Origin: Bog-950 sp964631835
GTDB taxonomy: Bacteria > Bacteroidota > Bacteroidia > Chitinophagales > LD1
NCBI GenBank assembly: GCA_964631835.1
Contig: CAZWAD010000013.1
Span: 42,470 to 106,469, forward strand
Reading direction: 5' to 3'
Length of the DNA: 64,000 bases
Shown here one piece after another: positions 18,061 to 26,879 of this stretch; within the stretch, counting starts at the first letter, position 1; every line of letters starts with the position of its first letter. A program made the position numbers and the translations under genes. Under the pieces are notes generated by a model, which saw only the letters and a program-made list of their open reading frames with translations, was not told where the DNA came from and searched no databases.

Positions 18061-18411
18061 TTATTTCTGCTTCAAAAAAGTATAATCCGAAATCAAATTT
18101 CCCTGTTCCCCTGTTGTATATTGAGTAATTAAAAAATACCCTTTTTCTTTTAGAGTATTAATTGTGCGATTTACAGTTTTAAGGTTTTCGATTTCGTTTT
18201 TCTGAGTATAAGGAAGCAGTTCAATCTCTTCGGTTACTCCATCTTCATAAATGATAAAAATTTTTGCAGAAATGTAGCCGGTTCCCATTCCAATAGACCG
18301 ATTGCAATCAAACACCCTCATAGTGGCATAGCCACCTTGAGCGAAAGATTTTTCCGAAAAGAAAACAAAAACAATCGATAAAGCCAGAAGGAAAATAAAC
18401 CGGTTAAGCAT
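18061..18411 (-). CDS. Small secreted protein, unknown function
   Basis: 116 residues from ATG 18411 (MLNRFIFLLALSIVFVFF), a cleavable signal peptide ending near SFAQG. An upstream start at 18435 is possible but places a charged stretch before the signal. The mature part, ~90 residues, has no recognised motif (contains VFDCNRSIGMGTGYISAK). Its start overlaps the end of the ceramide-desaturase-like gene by eight bases, so coupled translation with that gene is likely. Confidence 0.55.
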   Translation of the reverse strand: MLNRFIFLLALSIVFVFFSEKSFAQGGYATMRVFDCNRSIGMGTGYISAKIFIIYEDGVTEEIELLPYTQKNEIENLKTVNRTINTLKEKGYFLITQYTTGEQGNLISDYTFLKQK

Positions 18412-19393
18412 GTGCCAATTTCTGCTGTTTTTCATAATTTACTCTCCCATTTTTAATGCGCTCAACACGAGAAAAGAGACTATACCGGTCGTCAAACAAA
18501 AATTCAAAAAGCAATTTGCTCCACGAAGTATGATACTTCAGGTTATTGTAGAACTCGGGAGCCATGGCTCTTAATTTCGGAAGATTGTTCCACGGAATTG
18601 ACGGAAAGTCGTGATGTTCATTATGATAGCCTACATTAAGCGCAACTAAATTTATAGGGCCGTAATAGCTTGCGGTTTCCTGTTCAATGCTGTATGTATA
18701 ATGCTCCTGAATCCAGCGTGCACCTACCGGATGCAGGCCGATAGAAAAGAAAAAAGAAAACACCAAGTAAACCAAACCTGCCCATCCGCAGAAGTAAACA
18801 ATAGCTGCATCATAAACTATTGCAAAGAACAAATTGACGAACGTCCACTTGCTCCACATGCTGAAAGCTTTGATTCGAGGGGGACGTGTAACCTGGAATA
18901 CAGGAAAGAACAAAAGCCAGAATGCCTTGCCATACCATTTATTTCCAATCAGTTTTGCTTCCCAATGCGAAGCAAGGTCGGCATCGTATTCATAATCTCC
19001 CTGGTGGGCATGATGTTTCAGGTGATAGACATTAAAACCCATGGCACCGGGTACTAAATTCGGCAAGTCAGCAAGAATGGCCACCATCTTATTCCAGCTT
19101 TTACTTGTAAAAACAAGATTATGTGTAGCATCATGAATGATCACGTAGCCACAATGGTTGGCAAAGGCTCCTACACAATAAGCGACAATCAGGCTAAGCC
19201 ACCAGTAACCAAAACCCAAATGACCCATCACATAGGCAATAGATGTCTGTAAAATCAGAACAAAAAAGAGAATCAAAGATGTATAGGGGTTCTTTCCCAT
19301 TAGTTTACGGACTTCGGGATGGGTTTTCAGAATAGCCTTGGTCCGATCGGGATGAGGCTGGTCAAATTCTGCCTGATGAAAGTTGATGTCCAT
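18404..19393 (-). CDS. Sphingolipid delta-4 desaturase (DEGS)-like membrane desaturase
   Basis: 329 residues, integral-membrane di-iron desaturase. Histidine boxes: HDATH (87-91), HLKHH (124-128) and HNEHHD (257-262). The sequence follows eukaryotic dihydroceramide delta-4 desaturase DEGS1 far beyond the boxes: an N-terminal FDQPHPDR (DEGS1 TDQPHADR), GLHPVGARWIQEHY, and YYGPINL-NVGYHNEHHDFPSIP. Bacteroidota make dihydroceramide-based sphingolipids, so introducing the 4,5 double bond to give ceramides is plausible. Downstream gene overlaps by eight bases. Function of the bacterial homologue is inferred from similarity recalled, not tested. Confidence 0.8.
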   Translation of the reverse strand: MDINFHQAEFDQPHPDRTKAILKTHPEVRKLMGKNPYTSLILFFVLILQTSIAYVMGHLGFGYWWLSLIVAYCVGAFANHCGYVIIHDATHNLVFTSKSWNKMVAILADLPNLVPGAMGFNVYHLKHHAHQGDYEYDADLASHWEAKLIGNKWYGKAFWLLFFPVFQVTRPPRIKAFSMWSKWTFVNLFFAIVYDAAIVYFCGWAGLVYLVFSFFFSIGLHPVGARWIQEHYTYSIEQETASYYGPINLVALNVGYHNEHHDFPSIPWNNLPKLRAMAPEFYNNLKYHTSWSKLLFEFLFDDRYSLFSRVERIKNGRVNYEKQQKLAHA

Positions 19394-19442
19394 TGAGATG
19401 CGAATGTAACCGAAAATTTATTTCAGAATTTTTCCCTAATGT

Positions 19443-20510
19443 TTATCCCTGTTTGTTATATACCGTTCGGGTAGGAAACGCAAATTGCAATCCCGCGTTA
19501 TTGAATCGTGCTAAAATTTGTTTATTGATTTCTGTTTGTGTAGCCATAATGTTTTCTCCGCTTCTGATAAAATAAACGAACTTAATATCAAGCGAACTGG
19601 CATTAAAAGATTCAAAGAAAACAACAGATTGGTCACGTATTAATAAAGGTGATTGGGCTGATATATCCTTTAGAATAGAAATAGCTTCATCCAGCTTTTC
19701 CGGAGGGGTGTCATAAACCAATCCTAATATAATAATTATTCTTCTTGAGGGTTCTAAAGTTACATTTTCAATCGGGCTGTCTGAAAATTGAGCGTTAGGC
19801 AATGTTACAATACGTCCCTCTAAAGTTCTTAAACGGGTACTTCTGATTCCAATGTACTCTACAAACCCATCGTAAGAATTAATCAGGATGCGGTCGCCTA
19901 TTTCAAAAGGTTTGTCCAGAAAAATCATAACTCCTCCAAATATGTTTTTGACCGTATCCTGCGCAGCTAACGCCAAAGCCAAGCCTCCAATTCCCAACCC
20001 CGCGATTAGAGCGCCCACGTCAAAGCCTGCATTATTTAAACCTAAAATCAAACCAACAGTCCACAAAACCAAATTGGCTCCCCGTTCAATAAGCAGAATC
20101 ATTTGGTCGTTTAATTCGTTGTCATCGCGTTTGGAGTAGGGTTTCAGATATTCCTCAATCAATGCATCCACCACACGGACAATAAACCAGGTAACATTGA
20201 TAGCAATTAAAAAAACAAACGCACGGTGGATATACAAATCTACTTTCTCGGCAAAGTGCAAGCGCTCGGTAGCATAATATAGTCCGATAAGAATAATTCC
20301 AAGAATTGCGGGCCTTTCCAGTTTGGCAATAATCAGGTCATCCAATTTTGTTTGCGTACGGGAGGTAATACTTCTTAGGATAATAGATATGCTCCAATAG
20401 GTCAGTTTTGCCACAACTATCGTGCCTCCGACAATGGCTAAAGAAATCAGCCAATCCTCCACTGCGTTGTGATAAAGTTTTGTGCTTAAGAAATTTATTG
20501 AGGAATTCAC
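19443..20510 (-). CDS. MscS-family mechanosensitive channel
   Basis: 355 residues. Four N-terminal transmembrane segments are followed by the pore-lining region GVDVGALIAGLGIGGLALALAAQ-like sequence (here VGALIAGLGIGGLALALAAQ) and the beta domain KNIFGGVMIFLDKPFEIGDRI, the classical MscS signature. Releases small solutes on osmotic downshock. Start is a GTG at 20510; no better ATG upstream. Ends convergently 20 bases from metH's stop is not the case: metH lies upstream on the same strand, 19 bases away, so read-through from metH is possible. Confidence 0.88.
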   Translation of the reverse strand: MNSSINFLSTKLYHNAVEDWLISLAIVGGTIVVAKLTYWSISIILRSITSRTQTKLDDLIIAKLERPAILGIILIGLYYATERLHFAEKVDLYIHRAFVFLIAINVTWFIVRVVDALIEEYLKPYSKRDDNELNDQMILLIERGANLVLWTVGLILGLNNAGFDVGALIAGLGIGGLALALAAQDTVKNIFGGVMIFLDKPFEIGDRILINSYDGFVEYIGIRSTRLRTLEGRIVTLPNAQFSDSPIENVTLEPSRRIIIILGLVYDTPPEKLDEAISILKDISAQSPLLIRDQSVVFFESFNASSLDIKFVYFIRSGENIMATQTEINKQILARFNNAGLQFAFPTRTVYNKQG

Positions 20511-20529
20511 AATGCAAAGAAAGAAAATA

Positions 20530-23500
20530 TCAGTATGCCAGATTCGAGCTTAACCATTTTTCTAATTCTTTCACCGAAAGTCCCTTGGCTTTTGCCAGTG
20601 CCTCCACTTGGTCTTTTTGAATTTTTCCCACACCAAAGTATTTAGAATGTGGGGAAGCGAAATAAAATCCGCTCACACTTGCAGTTGGATACATGGCGTA
20701 ACTTTCCGTGAGTAGAATGCCAGTATTCTTTTCTACATCAAGCAATTGCCAAATCTGCGGCTTTAGGGTGTGGTCAGGGCAAGCGGGGTAACCCGGTGCC
20801 GGACGAATACCCCGGTATTTTTCTTTTATCAAATCTTCGTTCGAAAGATTTTCCACTGCCGCGTAGCCCCAGAATTCTTTACGCACGCGCTCATGTATTC
20901 TTTCGGCAAATGCTTCTGCTAAGCGGTCAGCAATTGCTTTGAGCATAATGGAGTTGTAATCGTCATGGTCTTTCTCAAACCTCTCAACCCATTTCTCAAT
21001 TCCTATTCCGGCTGTAACGGCAAATGTTCCGAAGTAATCTCCTTGCGGAGCAACAAAGTCGCTCAGGCAAAAATTCGGTTGCCCGTTCTTTTTTGTTTGT
21101 TGCCTCATGAAAACAAACTCCCGGATTTCGGATTTCGGATTTCGGATTTGAACCGCTTCACCCTTCGATTCTACTTCAAAAATTCCTATCACTCCTTTTG
21201 CCGTAATCCATTTTTCAGCAATTATTTTTCTTAAAAGTGCGTTTGCATCGTCATAAAGTTTCTTCGCCTCCTTGCCGTATTTTTTACTTTCGAATATGCG
21301 CGGGTAAACTCCGCTCATCTCCCAGGTAGAAAATAAAGGTGACCAGTCAATGTATTTTGAAAGGTCTTCTAAACTGTAATCATCAAAAACTTTTACCCCG
21401 ACAAAACTTGGCTCGTCAATTTTCTCTTCGCTCCAGTCAATCTGAAACTTATTCGCACGCGCTTCTTCAAGGGAAATGTATTCAACATCACTTTTCCGGT
21501 TCGCATGTAGTTCGCGCATTTCTTCATACTCTCGCTTTACCCCTGAAGAGAACTTAACATTTTCCGCTTTACTTAGTAAACTGCTAGCGACTGTTACTGC
21601 TTTTGAAGCATCAAGCACATGTACCACACTACCCGAATAAGCCGGGGCTACTTTCACCGCTGTGTGAAGTTTAGAGGTAGTTGCCCCTCCAATCAGCAAC
21701 GGCTGCTTCATGCCGATACGCTCCATTTGTTTCGCCACATGCACCATCTCATCCAGTGAAGGAGTAATTAATCCGCTCAGCCCGATAATTTGTGCATTTT
21801 CTTCTCGCGCCCGTTCCAGAATTTTATCAGCTGGAACCATCACACCCATGTCAACAATTTCGTAGTTGTTGCATGCAAGCACAACTGCCACAATATTTTT
21901 TCCTATGTCGTGCACATCGCCTTTCACAGTGGCCAGCAAAATTTTTCCATTATTCTTTGCCGTGTTGCCCGACCTCTTCTTTTCTTCTTCTAAATATGGA
22001 AGCAGATACGCCACAGCTTTTTTCATCACGCGTGCGCTCTTTACCACCTGCGGCAAAAACATTTTACCACTTCCAAACAAATCGCCTACCACATTCATTC
22101 CTGCCATCAACGGACCTTCAATTACATCCAGCGGTTTCGGATATTTTAAGCGTGCCTCTTCGGTATCTGAATCAATAAATTCAACAATGCCCTTTACCAG
22201 CGCATGCGATAACCTTTCTTCTACTGTTCCGCTCCTCCATTCTTCACTTACCACCTCTGTTTTTTCTTTCTTTTTCACGGTTTCGGCAAAGGCCAGTAAT
22301 CTTTCAGTTGCATCTTCTCTTCGGTCAAGCAGAACATCTTCTACTTGCTCCAGTAAATCCTTTGGAATGTTATCATACACCTCAAGCATAGTAGGATTTA
22401 CTATGCCCATGTCCATGCCGTTTTTAATAGCGTGATACAGAAACGCGGAATGCATTGCCTCGCGTACAGTATTGTTTCCACGAAAGGAAAATGAAACATT
22501 ACTTACACCGCCACTCACATGTGCACCAGGTAAATTTTCTTTAATCCACTTGGTGGCCCGGAAAAAATCAACCGCATTTTGACGATGCTCCTCCATACCG
22601 GTTGCTACCGGGAAAATGTTCGGATCGAAGATGATGTCTTCAGCCGGGAAACTAAGTTGCTCAGTGAGAATTTTATAGCTGCGCTCACAGATTTCAATTC
22701 TGCGCTGGTAACTATCTGCCTGCCCATTTTCATCAAACGCCATTACAATTAAAGCAGCCCCGTAATTACGAATCAGTTTTGCCTGTTTAATGAATTCTTC
22801 TTCACCTCCTTTCAGAGAAATTGAATTCACAATTCCCTTTCCCTGCAAACATTTCAAGCCCGCCTCAATAATGTGAAACTTTGAGCTGTCAATCATCACC
22901 GGAACCTTAGCGATATCCGGTTCGCTTGCCGTAAGATTCAAAAAGCGCTTCATTGCCTCTTCGCCATCCAGCATCCCCTCGTCCATATTGATGTCAATCA
23001 CCTGCGCACCTCCCTCTACCTGTTCGCGTGCTACTGAAAGCGCGTCTTCATATTTATCTTCTTTAATTAATTTCAAAAATTTTGCCGAACCGGTAACATT
23101 GGTTCTTTCACCCACGTTCATGAAATTACTTTCAGTAGTAAGTGTAACCGGCTCCAACCCGCTCAATTGCATAAACGGAATACGCTGTGGCTTTTTACGC
23201 GGAGCATACTTTGCTCCCACTTTCGCAAACTCACGGATATGGTCGGGTGTGGTTCCGCAACAACCTCCAACAATATTCACAAAACCACTTTTACAAAACT
23301 CTTCAATGTCACTTGCCATCATCACAGGAGTTTCATCATAGCCGCCAAAGGCATTTGGTAAACCGGCATTGGGGTAAACACTTACCCACGTATGCGCCAC
23401 ATTCGACAGAATTTCGAGATACGGACGCATATCTTTTGCTCCCAGAGCGCAGTTCAAACCAACAGAAAGAAGGTTCGCGTGTTTAATTGATATCCAAAAC

Positions 23501-24180
23501 GCTTCGGTGGTTTGTCCGCTCAATGTGCGGCCACTGGCATCAGTAATTGTTCCCGAAACTGAAACCGGTAAATTAGTTCCTTTTTCTTCCTGAACTTGTT
23601 GAATAGCGAATAAAGCTGCCTTGCAATTCAGCGTGTCGAAAACTGTTTCTACCAGAAGCCAGTCCACTCCTCCGTCAATTAAACCCTGCGCTTGTTCGGT
23701 ATATGCAGTAACTAGTTCATCGAAAGAGATCGCGCGAAAACCGGGATTATTTACATCAGGTGAAATGGAAGCAGTACGGTTGGTTGGTCCGAAAGCCCCG
23801 GCAACAAAGCGCGGTTTGGCAGGATTCTTCCTTGTAAATTCTTCTGCAATCTGTTTCGCAATTTTTGCTGATTCAAGATTCAATTCATACGCCAGCGATT
23901 CAAGTTTGTAATCGGCTTGTGCAATGGTGGTTGATGAAAAAGTATTTGTTTCCACAATATCCGCACCGGCTTCAAAGTATTGTGCATGAATTTCTTTAAT
24001 GACCTCGGGCTTGGTGATGGAAAGTAAATCGTTATTGCCTCGCAAATCATACGCATGGTTTTTAAACCGTTCTCCACGGAAATCTTCTTCACCCAGCGTA
24101 TATCGCTGAATCATCGTACCCATGGCGCCATCAAGCACAAGGATTCGCTTTTCAATTTCTTGTTCGAGTTTCGATTGCAT
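20530..24180 (-). CDS. metH: Cobalamin-dependent methionine synthase
   Basis: 1216 residues from ATG 24180; an 18-codon extension upstream is rejected. The homocysteine domain has the zinc cysteines Cys244 (LNCALG), Cys307 and Cys308 (GGCCGTTP). A pterin-binding domain follows (VGERTNVTGSAKF), then the cobalamin cap and B12 domain (GDVHDIGKN with the lower-ligand histidine) and the reactivation domain with RPAPGYPACPDH. Regenerates methionine from homocysteine and methyl-THF, the product of MetF encoded 2.7 kb away. A SAM-I riboswitch precedes it. A heptanucleotide tandem repeat (21123-21150) adds about nine residues within the reactivation domain. Confidence 0.95.
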   Translation of the reverse strand: MQSKLEQEIEKRILVLDGAMGTMIQRYTLGEEDFRGERFKNHAYDLRGNNDLLSITKPEVIKEIHAQYFEAGADIVETNTFSSTTIAQADYKLESLAYELNLESAKIAKQIAEEFTRKNPAKPRFVAGAFGPTNRTASISPDVNNPGFRAISFDELVTAYTEQAQGLIDGGVDWLLVETVFDTLNCKAALFAIQQVQEEKGTNLPVSVSGTITDASGRTLSGQTTEAFWISIKHANLLSVGLNCALGAKDMRPYLEILSNVAHTWVSVYPNAGLPNAFGGYDETPVMMASDIEEFCKSGFVNIVGGCCGTTPDHIREFAKVGAKYAPRKKPQRIPFMQLSGLEPVTLTTESNFMNVGERTNVTGSAKFLKLIKEDKYEDALSVAREQVEGGAQVIDINMDEGMLDGEEAMKRFLNLTASEPDIAKVPVMIDSSKFHIIEAGLKCLQGKGIVNSISLKGGEEEFIKQAKLIRNYGAALIVMAFDENGQADSYQRRIEICERSYKILTEQLSFPAEDIIFDPNIFPVATGMEEHRQNAVDFFRATKWIKENLPGAHVSGGVSNVSFSFRGNNTVREAMHSAFLYHAIKNGMDMGIVNPTMLEVYDNIPKDLLEQVEDVLLDRREDATERLLAFAETVKKKEKTEVVSEEWRSGTVEERLSHALVKGIVEFIDSDTEEARLKYPKPLDVIEGPLMAGMNVVGDLFGSGKMFLPQVVKSARVMKKAVAYLLPYLEEEKKRSGNTAKNNGKILLATVKGDVHDIGKNIVAVVLACNNYEIVDMGVMVPADKILERAREENAQIIGLSGLITPSLDEMVHVAKQMERIGMKQPLLIGGATTSKLHTAVKVAPAYSGSVVHVLDASKAVTVASSLLSKAENVKFSSGVKREYEEMRELHANRKSDVEYISLEEARANKFQIDWSEEKIDEPSFVGVKVFDDYSLEDLSKYIDWSPLFSTWEMSGVYPRIFESKKYGKEAKKLYDDANALLRKIIAEKWITAKGVIGIFEVESKGEAVQIRNPKSEIREFVFMRQQTKKNGQPNFCLSDFVAPQGDYFGTFAVTAGIGIEKWVERFEKDHDDYNSIMLKAIADRLAEAFAERIHERVRKEFWGYAAVENLSNEDLIKEKYRGIRPAPGYPACPDHTLKPQIWQLLDVEKNTGILLTESYAMYPTASVSGFYFASPHSKYFGVGKIQKDQVEALAKAKGLSVKELEKWLSSNLAY
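21123..21150. repeat. Heptanucleotide tandem repeat in metH
   Basis: GGATTTC repeated at 21123, 21130 and 21137 with a fourth copy differing at its last base. On the coding strand it reads IRNPKSEIR near residues 1011-1020, in a loop of the reactivation domain. Seven is not a multiple of three, so copy-number change would shift the frame. Confidence 0.85.
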
Positions 24181-24261
24181 AAACAATATAAAGTAAAAAG
24201 CCCCTACAATTTTTGTCTTTGAGTTGATTGTCAAGAAAGTTGAAGGAAGAAGAAGTTCGTT

Positions 24262-24351
24262 CTTATCTTTCAGGAGTTGGCACCTTCCCCAATATTGGCA
24301 GGGGGGTTGTCAAGACTTCATCGGGCCTGTCCCTCGGTCTTTCTTGATAAG
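24262..24351 (-). ncRNA. SAM-I (S-box) riboswitch
   Basis: Read on the minus strand it starts with CUUAUCAAG, has the conserved GAGGGACAGGCCCGAUGAAG core, a later AAGGUGCCAACUCCUG segment and closes with GAUAAG, pairing with the first six bases to form P1. This is the S-box layout: P1 CUUAUC/GAUAAG, the P2 kink-turn GAGGGA..GAUGA, P3 and P4 (GGUGCCAAUUCC-like). It lies 81 bases upstream of metH and should turn the gene off when S-adenosylmethionine is abundant. The expression platform between 24181 and 24261 is not obvious; no classical terminator was recognised. Confidence 0.9.
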
Positions 24352-24371
24352 CAGTGAATCAAAGAGCTAAG

Positions 24372-24402
24372 CAAATGTAAAAGAATGCAATGAAATGTCA
24401 AA
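24372..24402 (-). promoter_or_regulatory. Promoter of riboswitch-metH transcript
   Basis: Minus-strand TTTG (24402-24399), exactly 19 bases, then TACATTTG (24379-24372): a full Bacteroidota promoter. The expected start is about 24366, some 15 bases before the riboswitch P1 stem. Confidence 0.75.
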
Positions 24403-24439
24403 TACATTCGCTGCAGCAGTTTTAATACACAGGTTTATT

Positions 24440-25498
24440 ATGTTTGAATGTGTGAAAAGAAATTTGTTTCTACTTGTAATCTCTCTTCTTGTCTGTTTGG
24501 TTGCTGCCGAGGTAGTGTTAAGGTGGTGCGGTTATGAGCCTGCCCATAAGTGGGAAAAACAGAACATACTGCTTGTTAAACCCGATTCCTTTTTCATTAA
24601 AGACGAACATCTTGAATGGCATTTGGGCATTGGTGTATTTGAAACCTACCTGAACAACAAGTTTGTTTTTAAATCTACCATGAACAGTGGCAGGAAGAGG
24701 GTAACAAACTTTGGGAGCACCGTTGGTTCCTCTAACACCCAAGAACAGAAAAGCAAAATTTTCACATTCGGCTGCTCGCACGCTTTTGGTACAGCCGTGC
24801 CTGACAGTAGCCACTATCCATATTATTTACAGGCTTTGCTGCCAGAGTTTGATGTGCAAAATTTATCTGTTCCTGCATATGGGCTAACTCAAATGTATTT
24901 ATACCTGAAACAGGAAGTCGAAAGCGGAAACAAACCCGAACTGGCTGTTATAACTTATGGAGAGTGGCAGGGTGAGCGGACACTTTTGGGGTTAAAATAG
25001 CTGAGGATGTTTAAATACGCCATTATTGAAAGTGCCCCTCCCGAAAACCATTCTATAAACTACACCAAATGCCGGTTAAATAAAAGCAAGGATAGTTTAC
25101 TTATTGATTACCTTTCGTGGAATGATTGGCCCGGTGATTTTGTGTTTCGTGATAAGCTAGCATTGGTTGATTTGGGTAATACGGCATATGATAACTATGT
25201 AAACAAGCAAAACATGGCTGATCGAAGAATCGTTGCCCTTATGTGTGCGCGGAAAATAGCGGAGTATTGCAAGGCTCATGATATAAAGGCGGCTTTCTTC
25301 GGATTGAAACCAGGGTATTTAATTGATAGCCTGGAAGCAACCGGTATTCCCGCAAGATCTTCGAACGTAGATATTAATAAGGAGGGCTGGAATTGTGCTC
25401 CGCTTGACCCGGGTCATCCAAGTGCGAAAGCTCACAACGCATATGCCATCGAAGTGTATAATTTTATAAAAACTGAAAATTTGATTCAAAAATACTAG
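24440..25498 (+). pseudogene. Membrane-anchored SGNH/GDSL hydrolase broken by an in-frame TAG
   Basis: Two same-frame ORFs (ending 25000 and starting 25007) form one ~352-residue protein interrupted only by TAG at 24998-25000. The 5' half has an N-terminal membrane anchor (FLLVISLLVCLVAAEVVL) and the block I nucleophile region FGCSHAFGTAVPD; the 3' half ends with DPGHPSAKAHNAYA, the Asp-x-x-His region of SGNH hydrolases. Neither half alone holds a complete triad. Possible causes: recent nonsense mutation, sequencing error or read-through. Start chosen at ATG 24440, as an earlier frame begins inside the metH promoter. Expected substrate: an acetylated or esterified envelope polymer. Confidence 0.7.
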
Positions 25499-25529
25499 GC
25501 TTTCTTTTCAATATCTTAGTTGTACTTGA

Positions 25530-26837
25530 ATGGAACCAACCAAAATAAGAAAAATTACTCGAGCCGAAGACGTTAAAAAGAGTAAGGCATTTTGCATGAA
25601 AGCATGGACACACCTGCATGTTACGCTTTTTGGTAAAGTGGCTCCCTGTTGCAATTCTGCTTGGGGTGATGATTATGCTTTAGGTGATATCAATATGCAA
25701 AGCGTGGACGAAGTCTGGAACGGAGAATTAATGCGCGACTTTCGTCTGGCACTTTTGCGGGACGAGCCCAACTTCCGCTGCCACTCGTGTTACAAGCAGG
25801 AAGATGCCGGCTTATTCAGTGTGCGCAACAGCGTCAACGAGGCTTTTGCTCATAAACTGCAGTGGGCGCTGCGAACAGATGGTCAGGGCTTCGCTGCGCA
25901 AGCCAAGCCTGTTACGTGGGATATCCGCATTTCTAATCTCTGCAATTTCAAGTGTCGCATTTGCGGACATCATTCCAGTTCGCATTGGTTTGAAGATGCC
26001 CAGTCATTAGGCTTCCAAAGGGCATCGCAAAGCGAAGCCGTTTGGCATAATGCTAAGGTGAATCCTGCAGTGAAGAATTTCGATTTACTTATGAAGCAAC
26101 TGGATTTTGTAATTCCAGATTTGGAAGAAATTTATTTTGCCGGTGGCGAACCGCTGCTTATGGATGAGCATTACGCCATACTTTACCGGTTAATAGAAAG
26201 TGGTAAAACCAACGTTCGCTTGGTTTACAATACTAACTTTTCGCAAACTACCTATAAGGGAAAGGATGTTTTAACCCTGTGGGCTCAATTTGAGCATGTA
26301 ATTGTAAACGCCAGTTTGGATGACAGCGGCATCCGGGCTGAATTGCAGCGCTGTGGGCAAGTGTGGAAACAAGCTGAAGATAACCGTAGGCGCATGATGG
26401 AGATTTGCCCTCAGGTTGAATTTGTTATTGCCAGCACCATCAGCGTTTTTAATATCCAGCACCTACCCAACTACCACCGCGAATGGACCGAGCGCGGGCT
26501 TATACTAGTCAACCAGTTTTTGCCTCATACACTCATGCACCCTCCACATTATAGCGTAACGATTTTGCCTCGTCAAATAAAAGAAAGGGCAGAAGACAAG
26601 TTACTGAAACATATTGACTGGTTGCGAAACTATGCCCGTCAGCATCCCGATTTATTATCGCCAAAAATTCAACTTAACTCACTGGTGAATGAACTTACAG
26701 GATGTATTACCTATATGAATTCTAGAGACGATTCACATTTAATTCCTGAGTTCTGCCAGCTTTGCGACCGTCTTGATAAACTGCGGAATGAAAACACCCG
26801 AGCAGTTTTTCCCGAGTTGAAGGAAATGTGGCTTTAA
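25530..26837 (+). CDS. Radical SAM protein with twitch/SPASM-like cysteines
   Basis: 435 residues. The radical SAM cluster motif C-x3-C-x2-C is at Cys138, Cys142, Cys145 (LCNFKCRIC), and the SAM-binding GGEP-type motif is FAGGEPLL. Additional cysteines lie at 22, 40, 41, 84 and 87 (APCCNS, CHSCY), ahead of the core as in twitch-domain proteins, and could bind an auxiliary cluster. Related proteins modify peptides or sugars. It starts 31 bases after the broken SGNH gene on the same strand, suggesting a shared envelope-modification role, but the substrate is unknown. Confidence 0.8.
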   Translation: MEPTKIRKITRAEDVKKSKAFCMKAWTHLHVTLFGKVAPCCNSAWGDDYALGDINMQSVDEVWNGELMRDFRLALLRDEPNFRCHSCYKQEDAGLFSVRNSVNEAFAHKLQWALRTDGQGFAAQAKPVTWDIRISNLCNFKCRICGHHSSSHWFEDAQSLGFQRASQSEAVWHNAKVNPAVKNFDLLMKQLDFVIPDLEEIYFAGGEPLLMDEHYAILYRLIESGKTNVRLVYNTNFSQTTYKGKDVLTLWAQFEHVIVNASLDDSGIRAELQRCGQVWKQAEDNRRRMMEICPQVEFVIASTISVFNIQHLPNYHREWTERGLILVNQFLPHTLMHPPHYSVTILPRQIKERAEDKLLKHIDWLRNYARQHPDLLSPKIQLNSLVNELTGCITYMNSRDDSHLIPEFCQLCDRLDKLRNENTRAVFPELKEMWL

Positions 26838-26852
26838 TCCCGACCGGACTTG

Positions 26853-26860
26853 TATATTTG
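26853..26860 (+). promoter_or_regulatory. Candidate metF -7 box
   Basis: TATATTTG, exact TANNTTTG, 19 bases before the metF ATG. The upstream TTTA (26833-26836) is closer than the consensus spacing, so the -33 element is uncertain. Confidence 0.42.
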
Positions 26861-26879
26861 CCCTCCCGTAAAAGATAAA

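Noticed and set aside
24395..24439. Earlier start of the SGNH gene
   Set aside because: It lies over the opposite-strand metH promoter and precedes the natural membrane anchor start.
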